Positions 1 to 8,055 of a stretch of DNA of 51,963 nucleotides are shown here, piece after piece (the first letter of the stretch is position 1; the number at the start of each line of letters is the position of its first letter). The position numbers and the translations under genes were made by a program. Origin of the DNA: a bacterium (GTDB lineage Bacteria; Vulcanimicrobiota; Xenobia; Xenobiales; Xenobiaceae); the NCBI GenBank assembly GCA_017458675.1, contig JAFTAM010000164.1, positions 1 to 51,963 of the forward strand. The letters are read 5' to 3'. The notes beneath the pieces are model-generated. The model saw only the letters and a program-made list of their open reading frames with translations, made no database searches and was not told the origin of the DNA.

Positions 1-720
1 TTCAATAGAAGTAATCTTACCGGTGGAATAGTTTACCGTGTAATCGGTATTGAAGGTATAAGTGGTATTGCCGTCGGCCGATTTAAGCACAACGGAACCG
101 GCCACGATGGGAGCGTGAGCCAAAACGAAGGCCGAATCGGATACGCTGTAGGTCACGGTTTCGTCGTTGACGGCTATGTCCTCAGGAGTATTGCCTGCGT
201 TCTGGTTATTCTGGCCGCCGTTGTTCTGGCTGCCGTGATGAACGCGGATATAGCCCAGAGGAGCGGTCGAGTTGTTTTCGTCTCGGATGGCGGTAATAGT
301 TACACCCTGACCGACCCAGTCGGAAGAGGTAAAGGTCAGCTCGGTGGTCTCGGGCGTCACCTGAGCCTTGGGGAAGAACACCTCGACGATTTCACCATCA
401 GAGCGGACGTGCTCAAATTGTACGTTGGTCAGTTCGCTGATGGTATTCTTTGCGCCGAAGTTGATAGTGTCGCCCTGGACGTCGCCTAAGGGATTGGCCA
501 AAGCTAAAGTGGCCAGGTCGATTTGAGCCAAAGTGGCTTTGATGCTGCGGCTGATGCGCGTCACCGCCTGCTTGATGGTAGTTTTGGGAATGCCGCTCTC
601 GAAGCTGAGAGACTCCATTTCCGTGGTGACGGTTACGTCGCCGCTGAGATAGCCCACAGACTCGCCGTTGACGTAAAGTTCACCGGTTCCGAGGGTGATT
701 GATTCAGCGTTCTTTGACAT
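1..720 (-). CDS. Tail tube-like phage structural protein with C-terminal Ig-like domain (partial)
   Basis: The first 240 codons are present and the C-terminus is cut by the window edge. I translated this frame by hand; the start at 720 has GAGGAT upstream. Residues 1-160 look like a siphophage tail-tube protein (early LGTGELYVNG, then beta-rich sequence), which fits its place after head-completion genes but is not proven. An Asn/Gly/Gln-rich linker (about 165-180) leads into a domain starting near DETVTYS (about 185). That domain matches the C-terminal domain of the capsid protein at 2979-4382: about 40 of 55 residues are identical. Such add-on domains are usually displayed on the virion surface; that role here is inferred. 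Confidence 0.7.
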   Translation of the reverse strand, partial: MSKNAESITLGTGELYVNGESVGYLSGDVTVTTEMESLSFESGIPKTTIKQAVTRISRSIKATLAQIDLATLALANPLGDVQGDTINFGAKNTISELTNVQFEHVRSDGEIVEVFFPKAQVTPETTELTFTSSDWVGQGVTITAIRDENNSTAPLGYIRVHHGSQNNGGQNNQNAGNTPEDIAVNDETVTYSVSDSAFVLAHAPIVAGSVVLKSADGNTTYTFNTDYTVNYSTGKITSIE

Positions 721-730
721 GGTATTATCC

Positions 731-1195
731 TCACTGTCTTAAAGCCGGCCCGTTATAGGCCGCTTCTAAAGTTAAATGCGCGCCGTAGGTGGAATAGCCG
801 TCGTTCTGGCTCAGACCGAACTCGATATCCTCGCCTAAGCGCATAAAAAAACAGCGCCCGTTCAGACGAACAGCGCTGTTGGTCAGTATATGTAAAGCCG
901 GGAGCAGCCCGACGTCGTCTGCAGGGTCCCAGAGCAGCTGCAGCAGCTCCGCCCTGGCTGCGTCGGAGGTCCCTGCCGAAACCGTATAAAGCATAAGGCT
1001 GTAACTCCATTCCAAGCCCAGACGCTGCTTGCTGCTGCCCGCCTTCGCTTTATCCAGAGAGAGAGTCACGGCAGGATGATCTTTGACAGCCACCGGCTGG
1101 ACATCTCCGTATTTTATAAGATTAACGCCCGGCAGCAGCGAAGGCTTCCGAGCGTTAAGAAAGCTCACGATATATTGAGACAAAGCTTCAATCAT
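731..1195 (-). CDS. Phage tail-completion/terminator-like protein (putative)
   Basis: The start is set at 1195, not at an upstream ATG, because GGGAGG lies at correct spacing and the ATG overlaps the stop of the preceding gene as ATGA, indicating translational coupling. The 154-residue product has no motif I recognise with certainty. Its size, its mixed alpha/beta character and its place between the gpG-like gene and the tail-tube gene match the position of tail terminator or head-tail joining proteins. Function is inferred from synteny only. Confidence 0.55.
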   Translation of the reverse strand: MIEALSQYIVSFLNARKPSLLPGVNLIKYGDVQPVAVKDHPAVTLSLDKAKAGSSKQRLGLEWSYSLMLYTVSAGTSDAARAELLQLLWDPADDVGLLPALHILTNSAVRLNGRCFFMRLGEDIEFGLSQNDGYSTYGAHLTLEAAYNGPALRQ

Positions 1196-1830
1196 TTTCC
1201 ACCTCCCAGACACCGCACCAGGTGTTCTCTGACCAGATTTCTGACCCGATCCACCTCGTTGGGAACCATAGGACAGGGCAAAAAAGGCCTTTTAGGAAGC
1301 GTAACCGTGTGAGCGGGAATGAGCGCCTCTTTCCAATAACCGCCCTCATGGTAGGTCAGACCTGCGCCTCGGTAAGAGTGTCCGGTTTTAATGTTCCGCC
1401 CCAGAGCGATGCTGTCAAAATGGCGGCTGTTCTTCTGTCTCAGAAAATAGGTACGGCCGTCGATTACTCCCAGGCGCAGCCACTGCTTATGGGCCGGAAT
1501 GCGGATTCTGGCTCCGAATTGATGCGCCGCTGCGTAAGGCACAAACGAACGGATCGTAACCGTGTTCGGTCCCGATTCCGACGTGAAGCCGGTACGAAGC
1601 TTTGCCGTATCGGTCAGAATTTTACATCGGCGTCCGTAATCGCGCCGGCGGCGCTGGCTCTGAGCCTTGACGGGCTGCCATTTCTGGCCGGGACGTCCTT
1701 CGTCGCGGAAGGCGGCGAAGATCATCCCCTTGAGCAGCGCCGGAAGCTTCTGCCCGGTTATGGAAGAAAAGTCGTCAAAATTGACCGCCTCAGGCAAATG
1801 CGGAAGATTCACGGTAATTTTTACAGCCAT
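1192..1830 (-). CDS. Phage virion morphogenesis protein (Mu gpG / tail-completion family)
   Basis: The 212-residue product contains the block ILTDTAKLRTGF followed by VPYAAAHQFGARI (about 88-125), the characteristic pattern of the phage virion morphogenesis family (Phage_tail_S, Mu gpG-like). An Arg-rich stretch (QSQRRRRDYGRR) precedes it. The start at 1830 has GGAGGG just upstream and overlaps the preceding stop by one base (TGATG). An ATG four codons upstream is less well placed. The protein probably acts at the head-tail connector or in tail completion. It lies in a tightly coupled late operon with overlapping genes on both sides. Confidence 0.75.
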   Translation of the reverse strand: MAVKITVNLPHLPEAVNFDDFSSITGQKLPALLKGMIFAAFRDEGRPGQKWQPVKAQSQRRRRDYGRRCKILTDTAKLRTGFTSESGPNTVTIRSFVPYAAAHQFGARIRIPAHKQWLRLGVIDGRTYFLRQKNSRHFDSIALGRNIKTGHSYRGAGLTYHEGGYWKEALIPAHTVTLPKRPFLPCPMVPNEVDRVRNLVREHLVRCLGGGK

Positions 1831-2372
1831 CAGTCCCTCCAAATATCCACAGGATTGTTGCGCTCCGCTTCAGCAAAGCTGTAAAGCCTCAGAGAATCTA
1901 TCGTAAGTATGGAATGATAATCCTTAACCTGTTCACCGTAACCGATTATATGGCCCTCGTCGTCAAGATACATGATACGAGGATCATCAACATTGAGAGA
2001 TATACATGTATCCAAATCGACTTCTCCGCCGATAATAACAGCCACATTATCCACAATCCCCGCCTCCGGCTCTCCTGAAGCGTTGAGATGTTCAATGTCT
2101 TTGCATAACACGGCTCGATTTCTATTACCAGTATCTAAATCCAGTCCTAGCACAAGATGAGCGTTTCCGAATGGATTGCTAACCCAATCTTTGGTATAAA
2201 CGTCCCCGTGCTTATAAAGAATCGTTTTAGCAGGCAGCTTGCCGTTGACGTCAGTCTGTACGGATACCAGGCGCACCTGCACGTTGGCGGGCTCTCCGTT
2301 GGCGTCGGCATTGACCTTCACTATGGGAGAGTCAATAAGGTTTTTGTACTGGACTTCTTCATTTTCAGGCAT
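1830..2372 (-). CDS. Hypothetical phage structural-region protein
   Basis: This 180-residue acidic protein has no signal peptide or membrane segment, and I do not recognise its family. Asp/Asn/Gly-rich segments (VKVNADANGEPANV, LGLDLDTGNRNR) suggest a beta-rich, possibly metal-binding fold. It sits between a gp36-like head protein and the gpG-like protein and shares the last base of its stop with the next start. A virion or connector role is inferred from position only. Confidence 0.6.
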   Translation of the reverse strand: MPENEEVQYKNLIDSPIVKVNADANGEPANVQVRLVSVQTDVNGKLPAKTILYKHGDVYTKDWVSNPFGNAHLVLGLDLDTGNRNRAVLCKDIEHLNASGEPEAGIVDNVAVIIGGEVDLDTCISLNVDDPRIMYLDDEGHIIGYGEQVKDYHSILTIDSLRLYSFAEAERNNPVDIWRD

Positions 2373-2394
2373 CGCGGTTTGTCCTCAAAACAGG

Positions 2395-2520
2395 AATAGA
2401 TTTTTCGCTGCGCTCAGAATGACAAGAGAGCAGCACTGAATGACAGGAACCGATGTCATCCTGAGCCGCAAGGCGAAGGATCTTTATTCGATAGATTCTT
2501 CGCTGTCGCTCAGAATGACA
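2395..2520. repeat. REP-like palindromic intergenic element plus a truncated copy
   Basis: A complete 67 bp element at 2454-2520 begins TGTCATCCTGAGC and ends with the inverted GCTCAGAATGACA. A partial copy (TTTTTCGCTGCGCTCAGAATGACA) lies at 2401-2424. The complete copy differs from the one at 4464-4530 at only about four of 67 positions. Related, more diverged copies lie in host intergenic DNA (24749-24835, 38514-38591). The element fills the gap between two late phage genes. Confidence 0.85.
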
Positions 2521-2534
2521 GGAAGCTCGGCTGC

Positions 2535-2957
2535 TCAGAAGGGCAGATTGCCTTCCCAGTAGGGCTTATTGCTTATCGGGTCCAGATTAGCCACCCAGAA
2601 GCCTGCCGAGCGCGCGCTGCTTACCGGCTCGCCTTCGTCTGTGCTCAGAGAGAAGTCGCCCTCCGCCAAAGCCTTAAGGAGCCCCTCGGCCCTTTCGCGC
2701 AGAAACTTAGCCTGAACGGGCTCCGCCGCTTCTCCGCCGCCGGAGAAGCTGGCCGCCAGCACAAAGGAAGCGGCCAGGTCGGCAGCGACGGAAGTAATAA
2801 TGGCAGGAACCGGCTCGAAGGGCACGCTGTAAAGCGGAGACAGCTTCAGGTTTATTTCAGCCTCCGCCGCGCCGATGGCCGAAGCCAGCAGCCTAGCGCC
2901 GATATTATCCAAAGCCGGAGCGCGGTCCGTAATATCGTCTTTAATGCAGTATGCCAT
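2535..2957 (-). CDS. gp36-like phage head protein (DUF1320 family)
   Basis: The 140-residue protein opens MAYCIKDDITDRAP and has the helical AEAEINLKLSPLYSVPF segment and the PAIITSVAADLAASFVLA segment expected of the DUF1320/Mu gp36 family. Members lie just after the capsid gene and are thought to form part of the head-completion connector. Here it directly follows the capsid gene (21 bp gap). GAGGAAG precedes the start. The family call rests on pattern recognition rather than alignment. Confidence 0.75.
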   Translation of the reverse strand: MAYCIKDDITDRAPALDNIGARLLASAIGAAEAEINLKLSPLYSVPFEPVPAIITSVAADLAASFVLAASFSGGGEAAEPVQAKFLRERAEGLLKALAEGDFSLSTDEGEPVSSARSAGFWVANLDPISNKPYWEGNLPF

Positions 2958-2978
2958 TTCTTCCTCACCGTATACCCG

Positions 2979-4382
2979 TTAAGAAGCAGCCGTATAGCTG
3001 TAGCTCACCAGAATAGTGCTGTTCTCGGCAAAGCTCATGCTCGTGCCCTGAATCGAGGTAATTTTGCCTTCAGCCAGATTGATAGTGTAATCGGTGTTGA
3101 AAACATAAGTGGTCTGGCCGTCGGCGGACTTTACTGTGAAAGAATCGGCGACAACCGGCGCGTGAGCCAATACGAAAGCGGAGGCTTCCGTGCTGTAGGT
3201 TACGGTTTCGTCGGTCACCTGCGTCGCAGGCGGCGTCTCCTGTTCATTCAGATCGGTGGGAGTGCCCATGCCGTTGTCAAGGTTAATTCCGCCGCCTCCG
3301 CCGTTGTTGTCTTCGCCGTTATTGCTTCCGGCGTTATTGTTTCCGGCGTTGGCGGGGCCGCCAATATTCAGAACGGAAATCCAGTCGGGCCTGAAAATGA
3401 CGGGCAGGCCGTAGATACCGGCAAATACATCCACGCGGGGATTGCTTTCGTTGATGTGGTCCTCAACAGCGGCGAACTTGCCTCCCGTGGCGTTGGCTAT
3501 ACCGCCGTTGTGCAGGCTGGGCGTAGAAGCCCATTCTCCCAAAGGAGTGCCGGGAACGGCTTTGCCTAAAAGAATAATCGTGTTGTCGGGAATGTAGGTC
3601 TGCCAGTGACCTTCCCAATCCAGGAAGCCCTCGTTATAGACGATGCAGTCTTCTAAACCGGGAACCAGCAAAGAGAGCGTCTGGCCTATATTGCGGGAAT
3701 CGAGCTGAAGAACGACGGTGGACTGCTTCACGCGGTCAACAATAGCCTCGTTGTTGATTAAAACGCGGGCCGTGTTCAGATTAATGTAAGCGGTTACGCC
3801 GCCGGAGCCTCGGATGACCTCGGCAGCCATGCTCAGATCGCTGATAGGATTAGAGCCGGCAGCGGTCCAGACGGGGCCAAAGCCGCCGCCTCCCACGGAA
3901 AATTTGTTGAGAACCTGGTAATCGACGACGCGGGTGATACCGTTGTCATTGAGAGTTAAACTGCCCTGCAGAGCCTGCCAGGTGGTCAGCTCGATGCGGG
4001 TATCGCAGCGCAGGTTCAAGTCCATTAAGGCCCTGGTGACGAGCTGCTCGCCCTCGCGTCCCGCTTTAGCGGGATCGGCGCTGTTGATGTTGATTAAATC
4101 CTGTTCGTCAAGGCGAATCATCTCCTTGAAGTAAGCGGGTTCGGCGTGAAGCTTGGACAGGGTGCGGTAGCTGACAATGGGAGGGACGGTCCCAAGAGTA
4201 TGGCAATGAGTCATGCCGGATACGGAACCTAAGAGATTCCAGGAGATTAAGGCCGGCGTTTTGTTGTAGTCGGCAGCATTTAAAGGCAGAATAGTTCTGC
4301 CGATAAAGCGCTTAGGATCGGGTTCAAAAGAACGGATCAGACGGGTGGCCACATCAGAGCTGGGCCAATTGACGTAAGGCAT
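2979..4382 (-). CDS. Phage major capsid protein (lambda gpE-like) with C-terminal Ig-like domain
   Basis: Residues 1-335 have features of the gpE-type major capsid family: an early RFIGRTILPL segment, a long helix region with ELTTWQALQGSL and a later VLINNEAIVDRV block. An Asn/Gly linker (about 345-370, NNNAGSNNGEDNNGGGGG) follows, then a beta-rich domain (about 385-467) shared with the tail protein at 1-720. The linker and extra domain look like a surface display fusion on the capsid. AAAGGAG lies 11 bases before the start. An intrinsic terminator stands between this gene and the protease gene, so the capsid may have extra transcriptional control. Confidence 0.85.
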   Translation of the reverse strand: MPYVNWPSSDVATRLIRSFEPDPKRFIGRTILPLNAADYNKTPALISWNLLGSVSGMTHCHTLGTVPPIVSYRTLSKLHAEPAYFKEMIRLDEQDLININSADPAKAGREGEQLVTRALMDLNLRCDTRIELTTWQALQGSLTLNDNGITRVVDYQVLNKFSVGGGGFGPVWTAAGSNPISDLSMAAEVIRGSGGVTAYINLNTARVLINNEAIVDRVKQSTVVLQLDSRNIGQTLSLLVPGLEDCIVYNEGFLDWEGHWQTYIPDNTIILLGKAVPGTPLGEWASTPSLHNGGIANATGGKFAAVEDHINESNPRVDVFAGIYGLPVIFRPDWISVLNIGGPANAGNNNAGSNNGEDNNGGGGGINLDNGMGTPTDLNEQETPPATQVTDETVTYSTEASAFVLAHAPVVADSFTVKSADGQTTYVFNTDYTINLAEGKITSIQGTSMSFAENSTILVSYSYTAAS

Positions 4383-4401
4383 ATATAATTTGCTCCTTTA
4401 C

Positions 4402-4429
4402 AAAAAAAAATAAGCCCCCGAAGGGACTT
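4402..4429 (-). terminator. Intrinsic terminator upstream of the capsid gene
   Basis: Read leftward, AAGTCCC-TTCG-GGGGCTT forms a 7 bp stem with a stable TTCG tetraloop (one G-T pair) followed by ATTTTTTTTTT. It sits within the late operon, directly before the capsid ribosome binding site. It could set gene dosage, need antitermination, or mark a promoter downstream that I cannot identify. Confidence 0.75.
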
Positions 4430-4463
4430 ATAAAAATTCTTAGCTCAGAATAACAGAAAGTTT

Positions 4464-4530
4464 TGTCATCCTGAGCCGCTAGGCGAAGGATCTTAACTCG
4501 ACAGATTCTTCGCTGTCGCTCAGAATGACA
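4464..4530. repeat. REP-like palindromic intergenic element
   Basis: This 67 bp element starts TGTCATCCTGAGCCGC and ends GCTCAGAATGACA, so its ends are inverted repeats. It is nearly identical to 2454-2520. Short fragments (CTCAGAATAACAG at 4444, CATAATGACAG at 4540) flank it, suggesting nested or decayed copies in the 4383-4582 gap. Confidence 0.85.
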
Positions 4531-4582
4531 GGAAGTTTGTCATAATGACAGCGTGCCAGCGGCTGAGACGGACAGCAAAAGC

Positions 4583-5464
4583 TTATCGCTGAGAATCAGC
4601 CTTCATGCGTTCAAACTGCTTATCCTCATATTCTTGGCGGCGTTCTGCCTCGGAAGAAGGCTTTTTGACCGCCGACAAGGCTTTTTCATGCTGCAGAGCC
4701 CTGCCGCTCTTTAATACGGTCAGCAGCTCGTAATTATCGCTGTGAGAAAGCTTCTGCATAAAGGTCTCTAAACCGTGAACCTGCGCAGGAGTGATATGAC
4801 CGCTTTCGACCAGCTCGCTGAGCTCGGCGCGAATATAGCCGGTTTTTCCTGCTTTAAGCTGTTTCTGCAGCTCGGCGATCTTTTGCTCGTTCTCTGCTAT
4901 CCGTTTGCTTAAATCCAAATTTGCCTGCTGCAGCTTAATATAGCTTTTATCTCTGGCCAGAATGCGGGCGGTGAATTTCTCGTCGACGGCGGCGGGAAAA
5001 GAAGTGATGGAAACTTCTATCAGGCGGCAGTCTCCGCTCTCTTCGTCCAGCTCTACGCCTACCGACAGATAGCGGTAAATGTCGGCCTTAATCTTCTCGA
5101 TGGCGTCAGCGTCTTTAAACTCAAGCAGGCCGTAGAGAACGTCCTCTTTGATAAACAGGCTGATGACGTGACCGACGGTCAGGAACGAAGAAGGTTCATG
5201 GTCGATCTGAATGGGCGGCTGAAAGACCTCGGGAGCGAAGTTCTCAAGGCATTTCTGCAGATGCTCGGGCGTAAAGGTTCTCCCGTTGAAAGTACCGGGC
5301 CAAAGCAGGCGGCATTCTTTGATAAAATGCTTCTCTTCGGCGGCTGGCTTCTCAGCGGGAGCTTCCTCTGCAGTTTCCGCAGCCTCTTCGGTTTCTGCCG
5401 AATCCAAGCCGACCTTTTCCTCTTCCTCAGGCTCCAGTTCCGCAGGAATGATTATTTTTTTCAT
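4583..5464 (-). CDS. Phage capsid maturation protease/scaffold (Mu gpI-like)
   Basis: After an acidic, Glu/Ala-rich N-terminus (1-45), residues 46-170 look like a Mu I-type prohead protease: HFIKECRLLWPGTFNGRTF, then QIDHEPSSFLTVGHV with a conserved His, then RYLSVGVEL and LIEVSITSFPAAV near the expected catalytic Ser segment. Residues about 180-215 form a coiled coil (NLDLSKRIAENEQKIAELQ) typical of a fused scaffold domain. It lies between the Mu F-like gene and the capsid gene, the usual place. GAGAGGT precedes the ATG. Confidence 0.8.
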   Translation of the reverse strand: MKKIIIPAELEPEEEEKVGLDSAETEEAAETAEEAPAEKPAAEEKHFIKECRLLWPGTFNGRTFTPEHLQKCLENFAPEVFQPPIQIDHEPSSFLTVGHVISLFIKEDVLYGLLEFKDADAIEKIKADIYRYLSVGVELDEESGDCRLIEVSITSFPAAVDEKFTARILARDKSYIKLQQANLDLSKRIAENEQKIAELQKQLKAGKTGYIRAELSELVESGHITPAQVHGLETFMQKLSHSDNYELLTVLKSGRALQHEKALSAVKKPSSEAERRQEYEDKQFERMKADSQR

Positions 5465-5474
5465 AGTTTACCTC

Positions 5475-6839
5475 TCATTTTATGGTATAGCCGCCGGGAG
5501 TGAGCCAGCGGGCAGGCGTATCTTTGTCGTAAAGCTGATTGTCAAAACCGTCGGGCCGCTCCAAGGCATCCCAGAGAGGCCGCTGCCGCTTTATCCTGTC
5601 CAGTTCCTCAGGATCATCGGTGATAATCGGTTCCCAGCGGGACCGGCAGTTAAAATAAATCGGCGGGGACTGCGAACGAATGTACTTCAGGCCTTCCTGC
5701 CACAGAAGCCCCAATCCGTCGCGCTTTTGGCACCATTCTGTAGTGGTCTCGGTGTGCACGGCTCGGAAGCGCAGCCCCTTGACAATGGGCGTCTGCTGAT
5801 AAACGGCCATGCGCCCCACATTGACGGCCCAAGTAGTCTCTGTGACGGCGATAATGCGCAGTCGGTTCAGATTGCCGCCGACCGAGCGGAAGATGTCCTC
5901 GGCGATCTCGGCAGGCGGTTTGCCGGCGTTTATGCCCCGCCTCAGCAGTTCCCGCGCTTCCTGACAGGCCTGCGCGGCGTAGGTCTCCCGGAAATAATCA
6001 ATGCGGCGCAGCGCATATCTTATATACCGATGACATTCAAGCTGCGGCTCCGTCCAGTCCTGGCGCTCAGGTATATCGGCCCAGGGCTCAGACTCAGGCA
6101 AGAAATCATCGGAGGCAGAGCGGCTGTCGGTTTCGGCGTCAGGTTCCTTTAAGGGCAGATTGGGATCAAAGCGATTATCGCCGATCTCCATGGCGGGCGC
6201 TTCGTCCCGCGGCGCCGCGGCATCCGGCGGTTCCGCAGGCGGCTCCGGCAGTTCAGCCGGTTCTTCGGACGGCGCTGCATCAGGCTCAGGCTCTCTTGCG
6301 GACGGCGGCTCAGACGGTGAGGCCGGCGCCTCTGACGGTTCCTGTTTTGGGCGTTCCCCGCCTGGCTCAGCTGGCGGCGAGGCCGGCGCCTCGGACGGCT
6401 CCTGTTCCGGACGTTCCTCGTCTGGCTCAGACGACGGTTCGGCCGGTTCTTCGGACGGCCTTTCCTCTTCCGGCGGCTCTTGGCAGAGCTCTTCAATGGT
6501 TTTAATATCATCAGCATTAAAATCAAGCCCTTCTCTTTGGGATATTTCCTTGACCTCTTGAATCGCCGAATTCCAGCCGCTCTTCATGGCGTTGAATAGC
6601 AGCTTGCCTAAGCTTTTGGACAGAACGGCGGCAATCATCGACTTGAGCGCTCCGAAAAGCTTATACAGCGCGCCTGCCGCGAGATATTTCCTAAACAGAG
6701 AAACAAATAAATTCTTAGATTTACGCAGCCAAAAGCTGACGGAAAAAATAAAACCTGCTTCAAGCAGCAGGTTCATTTTCTCAGGTTCTTCGTTTTCAAT
6801 GGGCTTTTGCAGCTCATGTGGTTGTTTGCTCTTGCTCAC
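5475..6839 (-). CDS. Mu F-like minor head protein with Pro/Glu-rich insert
   Basis: The C-terminal half (about 265-435) contains the phage Mu F / SPP1 gp7 minor head domain: AGKPPAEIAEDIFRSVGGN, AVTETTWAVNVGRM, FRAVHTETTTEWCQKRDG and the closing YFNCRSRWEPI. Residues about 115-225 are a low-complexity insert rich in Glu, Pro, Ala and Ser with repeated QEPSEAPASP units. The start is GTG at 6839 and overlaps the portal gene by 26 bp; GGAAGGA lies about 12 bases upstream. The family acts on the inner head near the portal during DNA packaging or ejection. Confidence 0.85.
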   Translation of the reverse strand: MSKSKQPHELQKPIENEEPEKMNLLLEAGFIFSVSFWLRKSKNLFVSLFRKYLAAGALYKLFGALKSMIAAVLSKSLGKLLFNAMKSGWNSAIQEVKEISQREGLDFNADDIKTIEELCQEPPEEERPSEEPAEPSSEPDEERPEQEPSEAPASPPAEPGGERPKQEPSEAPASPSEPPSAREPEPDAAPSEEPAELPEPPAEPPDAAAPRDEAPAMEIGDNRFDPNLPLKEPDAETDSRSASDDFLPESEPWADIPERQDWTEPQLECHRYIRYALRRIDYFRETYAAQACQEARELLRRGINAGKPPAEIAEDIFRSVGGNLNRLRIIAVTETTWAVNVGRMAVYQQTPIVKGLRFRAVHTETTTEWCQKRDGLGLLWQEGLKYIRSQSPPIYFNCRSRWEPIITDDPEELDRIKRQRPLWDALERPDGFDNQLYDKDTPARWLTPGGYTIK

Positions 6840-8055
6840 TTGGCGTCCGTCCTTCCTCTATGGGATCGAAACCTAAGCGGTCGCGCATAATGTTGAGGTC
6901 CTCGCGATCCTGCAGCCCTACCACGCCGGAATTGACCATGTTTGCGAACGCTCCCGACAGCGCGCTCATCTCCTCGGCGTCAATAATTCGAGCCTGAAAA
7001 GCGCCCCAGTTATCTACGATGCCGAAATTAAAGGTTATCAGAGGCCGAATAAGCTGCTCTAAAATCGTTTCGGTCACCGATTTGACAATGTAGTCGAGCC
7101 CCAGCAAAAACAAATTGAAATGAGTTTTACCCAGAGCGTAAGAGCCGATGTCGCCGTTATCCATAAGCAATGACGGCAGCAGCAGACCTCTCATAATCAT
7201 GCGGTTGCAGTGGGTCTGCAGCTCCTCAAAATCCTTGCCGACGCCGCCGGGCGAATAGTGAATATCCAGACGCTGGCCTTCATTCAAAACGACGCCGGAA
7301 CAAACCCGAAGCTGCTGCATCTTGTCAAGCATGTGAGCGGCTTCGGTCTTCTCTTTGCCGTTTTCATCCTTGACCATCTGGCTGCCGTCCTGCACGGTAA
7401 CAACGGACAGAGGGCTGCCGTATCGCTCTAATGTCAAGCCCCAGGCCTGAAGCATTCGGTCCTTCAGGAACCAGTTTTTGTAAATGGCTTTGAGGCGGCT
7501 GCGTCCGTAAGGATTAGAAGCTTCGTGACCAATAAAGTCGCTGGCAAAATGTATAACCTTGTTATACGGAATATGGACCTCTTCGCTCTGATTGACGTGC
7601 TGGATGACCTCTTCGATTAAGCCGTGGCGCAAGCCGTGCTCGGTATTGACTTTAAACCTGACGTCCTCCTGATTCAGAGGAAGCAGACTGTGCAGCCAAA
7701 TCTGCCCTTTGCGGACCTTGGTGACGATTTCCAGCACCGAAAAGCCTGCCCAGATAGCTTCCAGCAGACTTTTGACCGACAGGGCGAAGCTGCCCTGCAT
7801 CAGCTCGAAGTTCCGGCGGATAAAGCTCTGAATATGCGGATAATCCTTATTGGTATATTCGCCGAGCCGGGAAAGACAGGCCAGAGAGACAAACTCCAGG
7901 GCGGCAGCCACGGTCTCGTCGGTCGTTACCATGCGCCGATAAGTAGATATTCCGATCTTGTCAGGCGAATCCAGATAACCGGACAGCTGCTCATAAGACT
8001 GGATGTTCTGTTCCAGAGCCACGCCGGGGGCGGGTATAGACGGAAAACTATTCAT
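6814..8055 (-). CDS. Phage portal protein (DUF935, Mu gp29-like)
   Basis: The 413-residue product has DUF935 portal hallmarks: YRRMVTTDETVAAALEF near the N-terminus, LLEAIWAGFSVLEIV, HSLLPLNQEDVRF, NPYGRSRLKAIYKNW and GSYALGKTHFNLF. Portals form the dodecameric DNA entry ring. I place the start at 8055, where ATG overlaps the terminase stop as ATGA, like neighbouring gene junctions; an in-frame ATG at 8073 has no better ribosome binding site. It lies between the terminase and Mu F-like genes, the standard order. Confidence 0.88.
   Translation of the reverse strand: MNSFPSIPAPGVALEQNIQSYEQLSGYLDSPDKIGISTYRRMVTTDETVAAALEFVSLACLSRLGEYTNKDYPHIQSFIRRNFELMQGSFALSVKSLLEAIWAGFSVLEIVTKVRKGQIWLHSLLPLNQEDVRFKVNTEHGLRHGLIEEVIQHVNQSEEVHIPYNKVIHFASDFIGHEASNPYGRSRLKAIYKNWFLKDRMLQAWGLTLERYGSPLSVVTVQDGSQMVKDENGKEKTEAAHMLDKMQQLRVCSGVVLNEGQRLDIHYSPGGVGKDFEELQTHCNRMIMRGLLLPSLLMDNGDIGSYALGKTHFNLFLLGLDYIVKSVTETILEQLIRPLITFNFGIVDNWGAFQARIIDAEEMSALSGAFANMVNSGVVGLQDREDLNIMRDRLGFDPIEEGRTPSEQEQTTT

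Noticed and set aside
115-489. Plus-strand frame opposite the tail-tube gene
   Set aside because: It is antisense to a well-supported structural gene and has no ribosome binding site.
6149-6561. Arg-rich minus-strand and Ser/Gly-rich plus-strand frames in the Mu F-like gene
   Set aside because: They are shadows of the low-complexity Pro/Glu/Ala coding repeats.
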